Part shown: positions 32,622 to 40,552 of the stretch, in pieces
How positions within the stretch are numbered: the stretch's first letter is position 1
Layout of the letters: every line of letters begins with the position of its first letter
Source: Amycolatopsis palatopharyngis
GTDB taxonomy: Bacteria > Actinomycetota > Actinomycetes > Mycobacteriales > Pseudonocardiaceae
DNA length: 64,000 nt
NCBI RefSeq assembly: GCF_003385185.1
Contig: NZ_PQHZ01000026.1
Location: forward strand, 23,913 to 87,912
Direction of reading: 5' to 3'
Translations under genes and position numbers: made by a program
Notes under the pieces: model-generated
Told to the model about the DNA's origin: nothing
What the model saw: only the letters and a program-made list of their open reading frames with translations
The model's database searches: none

Positions 32622-33032
32622 ATGGCCGTTTCGGACATGGTCCGCAGCTATCCCGCTGATCTTGGCGATATCGATCGGGAAGCACTGGTGCGCTGCATCG
32701 AGGAATGCCTTTCCTGTGCCCAATCCTGCACCGCCTGCGCAGACGCCTGTCTGTCCGAGGCGGACGAACAGCTGCCGATGCTACGCAAGTGCGTCCGGTC
32801 CAACCTGGACTGTGCGGACATCTGCGAGACCACCGCGCGTGTCCTTTCCCGCCATACTGGCTACGACGCGAACATCACCAGGGAGATCCTGCGGGCCTGC
32901 GCCACGGTGTGCCGCTCCTGTGCCGACGAGTGCGAGCAGCACGCGTCGATGCACGAGCACTGCGATCTGTGCGCGCAGCAGTGCCGCCGCTGCGAGCAGG
33001 CCTGTAACGCGCTGGTCGAATCACTGGGCTGA
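32622..33032 (+). CDS. four-helix bundle Cys-rich copper-binding protein (Csp-like)
   Basis: A 136-residue protein with cysteines in CxxxC spacing on predicted helices (CIEECLSCAQSCTACADAC, CADICETTA, CATVCRSCADECEQH, CDLCAQQCRRCEQAC). This is the DUF326/Csp architecture, in which a four-helix bundle stores many Cu(I) ions. It lacks a signal peptide, like cytosolic Csp3. ATG 32622 follows GGAGTGAAC. No copper exporter or CsoR gene is adjacent. Confidence 0.88.
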   Translation: MAVSDMVRSYPADLGDIDREALVRCIEECLSCAQSCTACADACLSEADEQLPMLRKCVRSNLDCADICETTARVLSRHTGYDANITREILRACATVCRSCADECEQHASMHEHCDLCAQQCRRCEQACNALVESLG

Positions 33033-33058
33033 CCGGCATCGCCAGGCGAGGAGGAACG

Positions 33059-34117
33059 ATGCGTGCGCTGACCGTGGTTCCTGGCGAACGGGACTCCCTG
33101 GCCGTCGTGCAGGCCCCCGAGCCGGAACCGGGCCCGGGCGAGTTGCTGGTCGACGGACTGGCCGTTGGCGTGTGCGGGACTGACAAGGAGATCGCGGGCG
33201 GCGAGTACGGGGTGGCACCCGAGGGCAGTTCCCGGCTGGTGCTCGGGCACGAGTCGCTCGGCCGTGTCGCGCGGGCGCCGCAAGGCAGCGGGTTCGAGCC
33301 GGGGGACCTCGTCGTCGGTGTGGTCCGGCGACCGGATCCCGTGCCCTGTGGCGCCTGTGCCCACGGTGAGTTCGACATGTGCCGCAACGGAAAGTACACC
33401 GAACGTGGCATCAAGGGCATCGACGGCTTCGCGAGTGAACGCTGGCTCGTCGAATGCGACTACGCGGTGAAACTGGATCCGGCACTCGCGGGAACCGGAG
33501 TTCTCCTGGAACCCACCACAGTCGTGGCGAAGGCCTGGGAGCAGATCGACAAGGTCGGTTCCCGCGCCTGGTTCGACCCGCGCTCGGTCCTGATCACCGG
33601 TGCGGGGCCGATCGGCCTGCTCGCCGCGATGATCGGCGCCCAGCGGGGTTTGGACGTGCACGTGCTCGACCGGGTCACAGACGGGCCCAAACCAGGACTG
33701 GTGGCCGAACTCGGCGCGACGTATCACCACGAGGGCATGGCGGAGGTGGCGTCCGAGGTGGAGCCGGATGTCGTCATCGAGGCGACCGGAGCCGGCGCAC
33801 TGGTCATCGACGCGATGACGATCACCGGGCCGTACGGGATCGTGTGCCTCACCGGGGTTTCCTCCCCTGGGCGCCCGCTGCGGTTCGACGCCGGGGAGGT
33901 GAACCGGGAGGTCGTACTGGAGAACGACGCGATCATCGGCTCGGTCAACGCCAACCTGAACCACTACCGGATGGCCGCCGGGACTCTGGCGAAAGCCGAC
34001 GCGGACTGGCTGGCGCGGCTGATCACCAGAAAGGTTCCGCTGACCGAGTTCGCGTCCGCGTTCACCGCGGGCGACGACGACGTCAAGGTCGTGCTCGATC
34101 TGACGGGCGAGGCCTGA
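33059..34117 (+). CDS. zinc-dependent glucose 1-dehydrogenase-like MDR
   Basis: A 352-residue medium-chain dehydrogenase. The catalytic zinc Cys is in GVCGTDKEIAGG, GHESLGRV follows, and structural zinc cysteines are in CGACAHGEFDMC. The Rossmann motif is GAGPIGLLAA. The C-terminal EVVLENDAIIGSVNANLNHY segment is typical of the archaeal-type glucose dehydrogenase C-terminal domain. It would oxidise glucose or a related aldose with NAD(P). It is the last native-looking gene before the lower-GC cassette. Confidence 0.88.
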   Translation: MRALTVVPGERDSLAVVQAPEPEPGPGELLVDGLAVGVCGTDKEIAGGEYGVAPEGSSRLVLGHESLGRVARAPQGSGFEPGDLVVGVVRRPDPVPCGACAHGEFDMCRNGKYTERGIKGIDGFASERWLVECDYAVKLDPALAGTGVLLEPTTVVAKAWEQIDKVGSRAWFDPRSVLITGAGPIGLLAAMIGAQRGLDVHVLDRVTDGPKPGLVAELGATYHHEGMAEVASEVEPDVVIEATGAGALVIDAMTITGPYGIVCLTGVSSPGRPLRFDAGEVNREVVLENDAIIGSVNANLNHYRMAAGTLAKADADWLARLITRKVPLTEFASAFTAGDDDVKVVLDLTGEA

Positions 34118-34287
34118 GCGCCGGCAGCCAGTTTACCCGCTGATCTTGATGTTGGCCGGTGTGTGGCTGTTCCGACCATGCTCATGATGGAGCACGCGGT
34201 GCCGCTGCGGCAGGCGCTGATCCCAGCCGAGTACGCCACTCCTGTTTGCCCGCCGTTGACAGTTGCGGCGCCCTCCGTCACGCTTGA

Positions 34288-34314
34288 CGAGCAATTTTCG
34301 CCAGCTTCGAGCAA
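34288..34314. promoter_or_regulatory. candidate XRE operator upstream of the cassette's regulatory genes
   Basis: CGAGCAATTTTCG (34288-34300) is followed by TTCGAGCAA (34306-34314), ten bases before the GTG at 34325. Related CGAGCAA and CGAG..AAAATTGC elements occur at 35951-36006 before the radical SAM gene. Shared motifs suggest both transcripts answer to the XRE/DUF5753 regulator at 35081. Confidence 0.5.
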
Positions 34315-34324
34315 GGGGTTGGCC

Positions 34325-34564
34325 GTGCGCGCCGAGTTTCTTGGGAAAGACCCCGACTCCATCGAGGGTGAGTCGCCTACGCTGTTCGCCACCGATCGGA
34401 CGGACCGAGTGACATACATCGCCCAGGGCTGGAAGGTCACCGACCCGCAGGTGCTGGCCGACGTGGGTCCAGTGCCCGACCACGAGACCCTGATCGAGAT
34501 TCCCGAGGATGTCCTGAAGATGTACGCCCGCCGCTACCAGCAGGAGACGGAGGGAGACACCTGA
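34325..34564 (+). CDS. small protein of DUF6879/XRE cassettes
   Basis: A 79-residue protein (AEFLGKDPDSIEGESPTLFA, TYIAQGWKVTDPQ, ETLIEIPEDVLKMY). GTG 34325 is chosen over an earlier ATG because AAGGGG precedes it and the homologues I recall begin just before EFLGKDP. Such proteins are regularly encoded immediately before DUF6879 and XRE/DUF5753 genes in actinomycetes. Its stop overlaps the next start, so the three-gene set is coupled. Activity is unknown. Confidence 0.72.
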   Translation: MRAEFLGKDPDSIEGESPTLFATDRTDRVTYIAQGWKVTDPQVLADVGPVPDHETLIEIPEDVLKMYARRYQQETEGDT

Positions 34565-35109
34565 CTTTCATCAAGCCCGGCCCCGAGTTTAGTCAGCTGT
34601 TCCAGTCGTTCGAGCACACGGCCTTCCGCCTGGAAGTGCGGGAGACCTACAACGCGCCGCGCGAGGTTGAGTCGTTCCGCCGCTTCCGAGCTGGCGAGCA
34701 GGTTGACCTGTCGTGGGCGGAGACCTGGTTCAGCATGATCCGTCAGGCAACCGCGGAGGGCAGGCGCTTCGCACGGGTTCGGATCGTCAGCGTGCCGTTG
34801 TCCGAATACAACCGATTTGGCTTGTGGGCGGCCCAGTTCACGACTGAAGCCGGAGAAGACATCCGTTACCTTCAGCGCGACGTTGCCGAGCACCTCGACC
34901 TGCCCAACCACGACTACTGGCTGTTCGACTCGCGCAAGCTGGTCAGGATGACCTTCGGCGAAGATGACCGCTTCCTCGGAGCTGAGGTCATCGAGGATTC
35001 CTCGGTGATCGTTGAGCACAACTACTGGCGTGACGCCGCGCGTCATCACGCCATGAGCAGAGATGAGTTTGTCGCCAAGTATGAGCAGCGGGACGACCAG
35101 CGTCGATGA
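34561..35109 (+). CDS. DUF6879 protein, apparent CTG start
   Basis: A 182-residue protein. The DUF6879 pattern is clear: TWFSMIRQATAEGRRFARVRIV, RFGLWAAQFTTEAGEDIRYL and HDYWLFDSRKLVRM. Homology begins with TFIKPGPEFSQLF, well before the first in-frame GTG (34636). The only reasonable initiator is CTG 34561, preceded by GGAGGGAG and overlapping the previous stop (CTGA). Family members partner XRE regulators and are often discussed as toxin-antitoxin-like or effector proteins; that is not shown here. Confidence 0.75.
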   Translation: MTFIKPGPEFSQLFQSFEHTAFRLEVRETYNAPREVESFRRFRAGEQVDLSWAETWFSMIRQATAEGRRFARVRIVSVPLSEYNRFGLWAAQFTTEAGEDIRYLQRDVAEHLDLPNHDYWLFDSRKLVRMTFGEDDRFLGAEVIEDSSVIVEHNYWRDAARHHAMSRDEFVAKYEQRDDQRR

Positions 35110-35950
35110 GGCGCGGAATGCGCTTGGCAAACGACTCCGCGAGCTGCGCACCTCAGCCGACCTGTCCGGCAGGCAGCTCGCGGAGTCGTTGTCATGGGTG
35201 GGGTCCAAGGTCTCCAAGATAGAGAACGGCAAGCAGACCCCAACCGACGACGACATTCATGCCTGGACGAGGGCAACGAAGGCCGAAGACCAGGCCGTCA
35301 GCCTGCTCGCGGCGCTCAATAACCTTGAGCAGCAGCACGCCGAGTGGCAGCGCGTCCTCAAGTCGGGCTTGAAGGCGCACCAGCTCACGCTGTCGCAGAC
35401 GGACGAGAAGACCAAGTTCTATCGGAGCTTTGAGAATACGGTCATCCCTGGGCTTGTCCAAACTCCCGAGTATGCGCGCTCTCTTTTCGCCCGAGTCGTC
35501 ATGGTGCACGGAATCCCGAACGACATCGACGAGGCCGTCAAGTCGCGTATGCAGCGCCAAGAAATGCTGTACCGCTCGGATAAGCGCTTCCACTTCGTTC
35601 TGACCGAGGCCGCGCTCCGCTACCGCCTCGTCTCCACTGAGACCATGCTCGGGCAGCTCGACCGCCTCATGGCGATCACCACCATGCGAAACGTCAAGCT
35701 TGGAATCATCGGCTTCGACACGCAGTACGTCACGGACCCTCGCCACGGCTTCATGCTGCTGGATGACCAGTTGGTGCGCTTCGAGTCGTACTCGGCCGAG
35801 CTGAACCTGCGTCAGCCTGACGAGATCGAGCTGTACGCCTCGATCTTCGATCAGCACGCCGCCGTAGCGAGCTACGGCGCGACGGCCCGCGCGATCATTG
35901 GCCGCGTCATGCAAGAACGCGCCGCCGAAGCCGAGGCAACCGATTCCTGA
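35081..35950 (+). CDS. XRE regulator with DUF5753 domain
   Basis: A 289-residue regulator. It has an N-terminal helix-turn-helix (LGKRLRELRTSADLSGRQLAESLSWVGSKVSKIENGKQTP, residues 15-54) and a large DUF5753 domain (ENTVIPGLVQTPEYARSLF, FVLTEAALRYRL, VTDPRHGFMLLDDQLVRFES). ATG 35081 is chosen; ATG 35063 is an alternative. The start lies inside the DUF6879 gene. The protein probably binds the CGAG motifs at 34288 and 35951 and controls the cassette, in the way BldB/WhiJ-type systems pair regulators with small partners. Confidence 0.88.
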   Translation: MSSGTTSVDEARNALGKRLRELRTSADLSGRQLAESLSWVGSKVSKIENGKQTPTDDDIHAWTRATKAEDQAVSLLAALNNLEQQHAEWQRVLKSGLKAHQLTLSQTDEKTKFYRSFENTVIPGLVQTPEYARSLFARVVMVHGIPNDIDEAVKSRMQRQEMLYRSDKRFHFVLTEAALRYRLVSTETMLGQLDRLMAITTMRNVKLGIIGFDTQYVTDPRHGFMLLDDQLVRFESYSAELNLRQPDEIELYASIFDQHAAVASYGATARAIIGRVMQERAAEAEATDS

Positions 35951-36021
35951 TTTGCTCGACCGGAGCCAGGGCAGCAGATTTTCGAGCAAACTCGAGAAAA
36001 TTGCTGGCAATCCAGTAGTGT
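35951..36021 (+). promoter_or_regulatory. operator/promoter region of the radical SAM operon
   Basis: TTTGCTCGA (35951-35959) and TCGAGCAAA (35982-35990) are perfect inverted arms. They overlap a second near-palindrome, TTTTCGAG (35979-35986) with CTCGAGAAAA (35991-36000). A -10-like TAGTGT lies at 36016-36021. The CGAGCAA motif matches the site at 34288. This places the downstream operon under likely control of the adjacent XRE regulator. Confidence 0.6.
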
Positions 36022-36067
36022 GCTGCTTACTCTCCCCAGTGTCACCCGCCTGACCTTGGGAGATTCC

Positions 36068-37218
36068 GTGGCCGTTTCGGTTCCACTGCTGACGAAAGAC
36101 CAGATCGACCGCCCGCCTGACCGTGCGCGTGAGGTGGTCGAGTACCGCAAGAGCGGTCTGAGCCTCAACCACATACAGGGGTGCCCGCTTGGGTGCGCCT
36201 ACTGCATTCGTCACACGTACGGCTTGTGGGACAAGGACCAGCCCGTCGCGCTCATGTCCGACGCCCAGGCCATCGACGAACTGGTGGCTCACCGCTACTT
36301 CCAGCCGCACGTGACGCCTATTCAGGTGTTCAACCGTGCGACTGAGCCGTTCTTGCCGAAGGTCCGTCCGCACACCTACGCCGTGCTGGAGGAGTTGGAC
36401 GAGCGCGAGCTGACCAACCACATTCTGATCATCACGCGGCACCAGTTGAAGCCGGATGACGTGGATCGGCTGAACCGCTTCGCCACCTGAAGGTGACGTT
36501 GCTGTTCACGTATTCGGGGATTGCTGATCCGGGTATTGAGCCGTACCCGTCGCGGGTGGCGGCCACGTCGCTGAAGCTGATGAGCGCGCCGCTGCGTCGG
36601 AAGTACCGCACGATCTTGTACTGGCGTCCGCTGGTTCCGGGGCTGAACGATGGCGACGAGCACCTGGCCGCCGCCTTCGAACTCAGCGAGCACGCCGACG
36701 CCACGGTGTTCACAGGCTTGTTCTACCGGGATCAGATCGCCGAGTACTACAAGGCCAACGGCTTGTCGGAGCCGTACGACGGGACAGCGCGGCGGAAGAT
36801 CGTGCCGGAGACGCTGGAACGTCGGGTGCTGGACACCTTCTCCAGTTCGGCCGCCTTGTTCCGCAAGACCTCCTGTGCGGTGTCGTACGTGCATAACCTG
36901 CCGGACTACAACGGCCACTACGGAATTCGGGAGTTGTGCGACATCTGCCCCTTGAGTCAGCTTGAAGTCTGTTCGATGGCCCACCAGGTGCCGACCGCTG
37001 AAGACATCCAGCAGGCCGCCCGCGTGTTGCCCGAGGCCGACGCCCTGCAGGTCGTAGACATCAGCAAACGGGCGGCCATCGTGTCGGGCCTGGCCACCGA
37101 GCATCCGCGCTACTTCCTGCAGCACGCGCTTGGCTTCCAGGTACATGACCAGCACCACCCGCACCACCAGAACCGCCACGGGCGGGCTGACATCGGCTGG
37201 AAGGAACCATCGGCATGA
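36068..37218 (+). pseudogene. radical SAM protein gene interrupted by a one-base frameshift
   Basis: From GTG 36068 (GGGAG six bases upstream) the frame encodes a radical SAM domain with the cluster motif CPLGCAYC (Cys39, Cys43, Cys46). It stops at TGA 36488-36490. The rest of the protein continues without a gap in the next frame from 36491: VTLLFTYSGIADPG, a C-terminal Cys set (LCDICPLSQLEVC), stop at 37218. Adding one T would restore ACC-TTG-AAG and a roughly 383-residue protein resembling SPL-like radical SAM enzymes. A true mutation, a sequencing error, and reinitiation at GTG 36493 are all possible. It overlaps the exonuclease start by ATGA. Confidence 0.82.
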
Positions 37219-37790
37219 CGGACTGGACCACCCTGGACTACGTCGTGGTGGACGTGGAGGGCAACGGCCACCAGCCGCCCGACCTGGTGGAGCTGGCCGT
37301 CGTGCCGATCGTCGGCGGGATCGTCCGGGAGCCACTGAGTTGGCTGGTCAAGCCCGACCAGCCGATCACGCACTTCGCCCGCAAGATCCACGGCATTACC
37401 AACGAGCAGGTGGCCGACGCACTCACGTTCGCCGCCGTCGAGGCTGACGTGCTGAAGGCGCTCGACGCCCCGGCCCTGATCGCACACAACGCCCACGTTG
37501 ATGTTGGCGTGCTCCGGCGCAAGCTCCCTGGTTGGGAGTGCCCGGAACTGTTCGACACGCTGAAACTGGGCCGCCGCCTGCTGCCCGGCCGCAAGAAGTA
37601 CCGTCTCGGGGCCCTGGTGGAGGAGTTCGAGCTCGCGGACGGCCTCAAGGAGGATCGCCAGCCGCACCGGGCCACGTATGACGCCATCGTGACAGCAAGG
37701 CTGTTCATTCTGCTCGCAGGCGGGCGGACGCTCGAGGAACTGCGCGACCAGCCGACAGAGGGAGGTCGTGATGACCCGGCCCTCTTCTAA
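37215..37790 (+). CDS. DnaQ-like DEDDh 3'-5' exonuclease
   Basis: A 191-residue nuclease with all catalytic residues of the DEDDh family: Asp13 and Glu15 in VVDVEGNG, Asp96 in AHNAHVDVGVL, and His151/Asp156 in HRATYDAIV. It should degrade single-stranded DNA or RNA from the 3' end. It is coupled to the radical SAM gene upstream (ATGA) and overlaps the kinase gene downstream by 20 bp, so all three are made together. No polymerase subunit is nearby, which argues against a replicative proofreading role. Confidence 0.9.
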   Translation: MTDWTTLDYVVVDVEGNGHQPPDLVELAVVPIVGGIVREPLSWLVKPDQPITHFARKIHGITNEQVADALTFAAVEADVLKALDAPALIAHNAHVDVGVLRRKLPGWECPELFDTLKLGRRLLPGRKKYRLGALVEEFELADGLKEDRQPHRATYDAIVTARLFILLAGGRTLEELRDQPTEGGRDDPALF

Positions 37791-38406
37791 CGGGTTGTTC
37801 GTCAGCGTCGATGGGCCGAGTGGCGCGGGCAAGACGACGATCGTGCGGCACTTGGCTCACATGCTGCTCGCCCAAGGCCACCACGTTCACGTCACCGCCG
37901 AACCATCGTCCGGGCCGATCGGCGCGCTCGCGTCAGAGCTGACCGAAATCGTCACCGGGCACGCGCTCGCCTGTCTGTACGCGGCGGACCGTTACAGCCA
38001 CATCGAGACGGAGATCGCGCCGTACGTCAGGAAGGGCCACGTCGTCATCTCTGATCGCTACGTGGCCTCCGGCCTGGTGATCCAACGGTTCGACGACGTT
38101 GACCCGGTGTTCCTCTGGCAGATCAACGAAGAGGTGCAGCGGCCTGACTTGGCCGTCATTCTGGAAGCCGACCCGGACGTGATCGCCGAACGGTTGGAAG
38201 CGCGCGGGCCGCACAACCGCTTCCAGCGCTCGCCCGGAACCAGTCGCCGGGAAGTCAACTACTACCGGCAGGCGACGGACACGTTGGAAGAAGCCGGCTT
38301 CGACGTGCTGCGGGTGGACTGCACCAAGCGCCCACCCGAACAGTCCGCATCGGTCATTCGTCGTGAACTGACGGCACTGCTCGCGCCGAGTGAGGCGGTC
38401 GGCTGA
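37771..38406 (+). CDS. thymidylate kinase-like P-loop nucleotide kinase
   Basis: A 211-residue kinase with Walker A GPSGAGKTT (residues 15-23, Lys21), the DRY motif (95-97) typical of dTMP kinases, a VILEADPDVIAERL strand and a short LID with arginines. ATG 37771 follows GGAGG at five bases. The protein should phosphorylate a nucleoside monophosphate, perhaps a modified one, given its coupling to a radical SAM enzyme and an exonuclease. Housekeeping tmk normally lies elsewhere, so this is likely a specialised paralogue. Confidence 0.85.
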   Translation: MTRPSSNGLFVSVDGPSGAGKTTIVRHLAHMLLAQGHHVHVTAEPSSGPIGALASELTEIVTGHALACLYAADRYSHIETEIAPYVRKGHVVISDRYVASGLVIQRFDDVDPVFLWQINEEVQRPDLAVILEADPDVIAERLEARGPHNRFQRSPGTSRREVNYYRQATDTLEEAGFDVLRVDCTKRPPEQSASVIRRELTALLAPSEAVG

Positions 38407-38753
38407 TGGATCTGATGAATGAGGCTGCGATTCGCCGCTATCCCGAGCTGCGCGACCTGATGGCCGTGCGCGAGGCCGGGTGGACGTTCCGGCCACTGTA
38501 CGACGAGCGCGAACTGGCTGGCATTGCCGGAAGCTTCAGCCGCCAGCAGTATACCGACGCCCTGTTCGTCTTCGACCGCACCAACGTCAGCGCCGCCCGT
38601 GTGTTGGACGACGCCTATGGCGGCGGCTGCTTGTGGTTCAGGCAAAGGGCGGACCTCCGAGAAGTCATTCAGGACATCTTGGGGCTGCCGGAACCCGGGC
38701 AACCGGGTGCGCCGTATCTGGTCAAACGGTCAAGTCTGTTGTGGACGCCGTGA
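38406..38753 (+). CDS. hypothetical 115-residue cassette protein
   Basis: A small protein beginning at ATG 38406 within the kinase stop (TGATG). It has an alpha/beta-looking pattern (AIRRYPELRDLMAVREAGW, DALFVFDRTNVSAARVLDD, CLWFRQRADLREVIQDILGL) and no hydrophobic span. I do not recognise the family. Tight coupling on both sides makes it an integral member of the operon; it may be a small partner of the kinase or of the GHKL protein that follows. Confidence 0.7.
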   Translation: MDLMNEAAIRRYPELRDLMAVREAGWTFRPLYDERELAGIAGSFSRQQYTDALFVFDRTNVSAARVLDDAYGGGCLWFRQRADLREVIQDILGLPEPGQPGAPYLVKRSSLLWTP

Positions 38754-39385
38754 TGGCGACGCTCGCACCGCAAGAGTCCTGGTTCCCAGTCGGTGACCTT
38801 CCTGCCGAGGCCGAGGTATCCCGTACGCGCGAGAAACCGCGGTTCTCGGACTCGCTGCACCTGGTAGCGCTGCCCACGGCTGCCCCCGTGACCCGTCTGT
38901 TCGTGGCGGAGACGCTGCGTAAGTGGAGTGCCACGTTCATCGAGCCGGACATGGAAGCAGTCGCGGGCGAGCTGGTGGCCTTCAGCGTGAAGCAGACCGG
39001 GCCGGCCGACGTCGTGAGCTACCGGGACATCACTGAACCGCACCTGTTCCGGCTGCGGCTGCTCGGCTACCAACGGCACATCACCTTCGAAGTGATCGAC
39101 GAGCACGATGAGGCGCTGGTCTTTCCAGAGGATGCCGAACTGCCGGAAGGCAGCGGCCTGGCCCTCGTCGACGCTCGGGCGGGGCGGTGGGGATCGCACC
39201 TCACCCAGCACGGCCGGGTGATGTGGGCCGAACTCGGCGTTTACGAGCAATCGGCCGTCGGGCTGCCCAGGCGGCCAGTGAAGCCAACGCCGTCCCCGCG
39301 CAGTTCGCCAGAACCAGCCCCCCAAGAATTCGACCTTCTCCGCAGAGTTCGAGCCGGCCTGGAAAACATGTATCCCTCGCGCTAG
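38753..39385 (+). CDS. degenerate RsbW-like GHKL ATPase-fold protein
   Basis: A 210-residue protein starting at ATG 38753 in the previous stop (TGATG). Residues 35-165 follow the anti-sigma-kinase HATPase pattern: PTAAPVTRLFVAETLRKW, an N-box position ELVAFSVK (73-80), FEVIDEHDE (Asp116) and the G-box GSGLALVDARAGRWG followed by GRVMWAEL. The usual N-box Asn is replaced (ELVAFS instead of ELVTNA), so ATP/Mg binding may be lost. A Pro-rich linker and short C-terminal helix follow. It closes the cassette; a sensing or scaffold role is inference. Confidence 0.7.
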   Translation: MATLAPQESWFPVGDLPAEAEVSRTREKPRFSDSLHLVALPTAAPVTRLFVAETLRKWSATFIEPDMEAVAGELVAFSVKQTGPADVVSYRDITEPHLFRLRLLGYQRHITFEVIDEHDEALVFPEDAELPEGSGLALVDARAGRWGSHLTQHGRVMWAELGVYEQSAVGLPRRPVKPTPSPRSSPEPAPQEFDLLRRVRAGLENMYPSR

Positions 39386-39445
39386 GACCGCGCTCGCTCG
39401 GCAAAATCGAGGGCGCTGCCGCCTGGGGTGGCGCTGCCGCTTCGC

Positions 39446-40549
39446 TCAGCGGAGGCGGTAGGAGTCTGCCGCGTCCGCCGAAAGGGCGAGGCCGTGCCCC
39501 GGCGCGGACAGGTCCGGCTCCACCCATCCGCCGCTCGGATCCAGTGTGCCGGTGAACAGCATCGGCTCGATGCGGTCGTGGTCGGCGAACCATTCGACGT
39601 GCCGGAAGTTCGCGGTGGCGACCGCCGCCGGCACCGAGACGTTCGGTGCACAGTGCGCCGAGACCTCGAGGTTGGCCGCCGCGGCCAGGGCGGTGATCCG
39701 CAGCCATTCCGTGTACCCGCCGCAGCGGGTGACATCCACCTGCACGCAGTCCACCGAGTCGTTGTCGATCATCCGGCGGAAGTACGGCAGGTCGTAGCCG
39801 TACTCCCCGGCCGCGACGTCCGCTGGCACCGCGTCCCGGACACGCCGGAGCCCGTCAAGGTCGTCGCTGGACACCGGCTCCTCGAACCAGGTGACGTTCC
39901 ACTCGGCGAGCCGGGCGCCCACCCTCGCGGCCTGGGCGGCGCTGTAGGCGCCGTTGGCGTCCACGTACACCTCGGCCGTCGCGCCCGCGACCTGCCTTGT
40001 CCTGGCCACACGGGCGATGTCCCGCTCGACGGCGGTGCCCCACCCCTCGCCGATCTTGATCTTCACCCGGGGAATTCCCCGCGTGCCGACCCAGTCCTCC
40101 AGGTGTGCGCTGAGCCGGGGGTCGTCGTAGGTGGTGAAACCGCCGCTGCCGTAGACGTCGACGCGGTCGTGCACCCGGCCGAGCAGGCGGCACAGCGGCA
40201 TCTCCCGCAGCCGTGCGGCGGCGTCCCAGAGCGCGATGTCCACAGCGGACATCGCGCACGACACCAGGCCGACCCGGCCCAGGTTGCGCACGCGGCGCTG
40301 CATGGCGTGCCAGCAGGCCGGGGTGTCCAGCACGTCCCGGCCCCGCAGCTCGTCGGCGAGCACCCCGTGCACGAGCTCCACACAGGCCTCGTTGGCATAG
40401 GTCCAGCCAAGGCCGGTCACGCCACCGCAGCGCACCTGCACGACAACGATCGTCGTGCCGTCCCAGTGCAGGGTGCCGTCGGCCTCCGGGCCCGGGGTCG
40501 GGATCCGGTAGGCCGAGGCGGTCAGGTCCTCGATCGCGTAGTCGGTCAT
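39446..40549 (-). CDS. enolase superfamily (mandelate racemase/MLE-like) enzyme
   Basis: A 367-residue enzyme with a complete MR-type active site: KIK (Lys163, Lys165), metal ligands Asp197 (YVDANG), Glu223 (WFEEP) and Glu249 (AAGEYGYD), and His299 in SAHCAPN. Such enzymes racemise or dehydrate sugar acids or cycloisomerise muconates. It lies 3 bp from the ThDP enzyme gene upstream on the same strand, suggesting a small sugar-acid or 2-oxoacid pathway with the divergent FAD/Fe-S oxidoreductase. Specific substrate is unassigned. Confidence 0.9.
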   Translation of the reverse strand: MTDYAIEDLTASAYRIPTPGPEADGTLHWDGTTIVVVQVRCGGVTGLGWTYANEACVELVHGVLADELRGRDVLDTPACWHAMQRRVRNLGRVGLVSCAMSAVDIALWDAAARLREMPLCRLLGRVHDRVDVYGSGGFTTYDDPRLSAHLEDWVGTRGIPRVKIKIGEGWGTAVERDIARVARTRQVAGATAEVYVDANGAYSAAQAARVGARLAEWNVTWFEEPVSSDDLDGLRRVRDAVPADVAAGEYGYDLPYFRRMIDNDSVDCVQVDVTRCGGYTEWLRITALAAAANLEVSAHCAPNVSVPAAVATANFRHVEWFADHDRIEPMLFTGTLDPSGGWVEPDLSAPGHGLALSADAADSYRLR

Positions 40550-40552
40550 GAG

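Noticed and set aside
34118..39445. Prophage or integrative element boundaries around the cassette
   Set aside because: No integrase, transposase, tRNA or clear attachment repeat was found at either edge; only a short GGCGCTGCCGC direct repeat near 39409-39440, which is within ordinary GC-rich noise.
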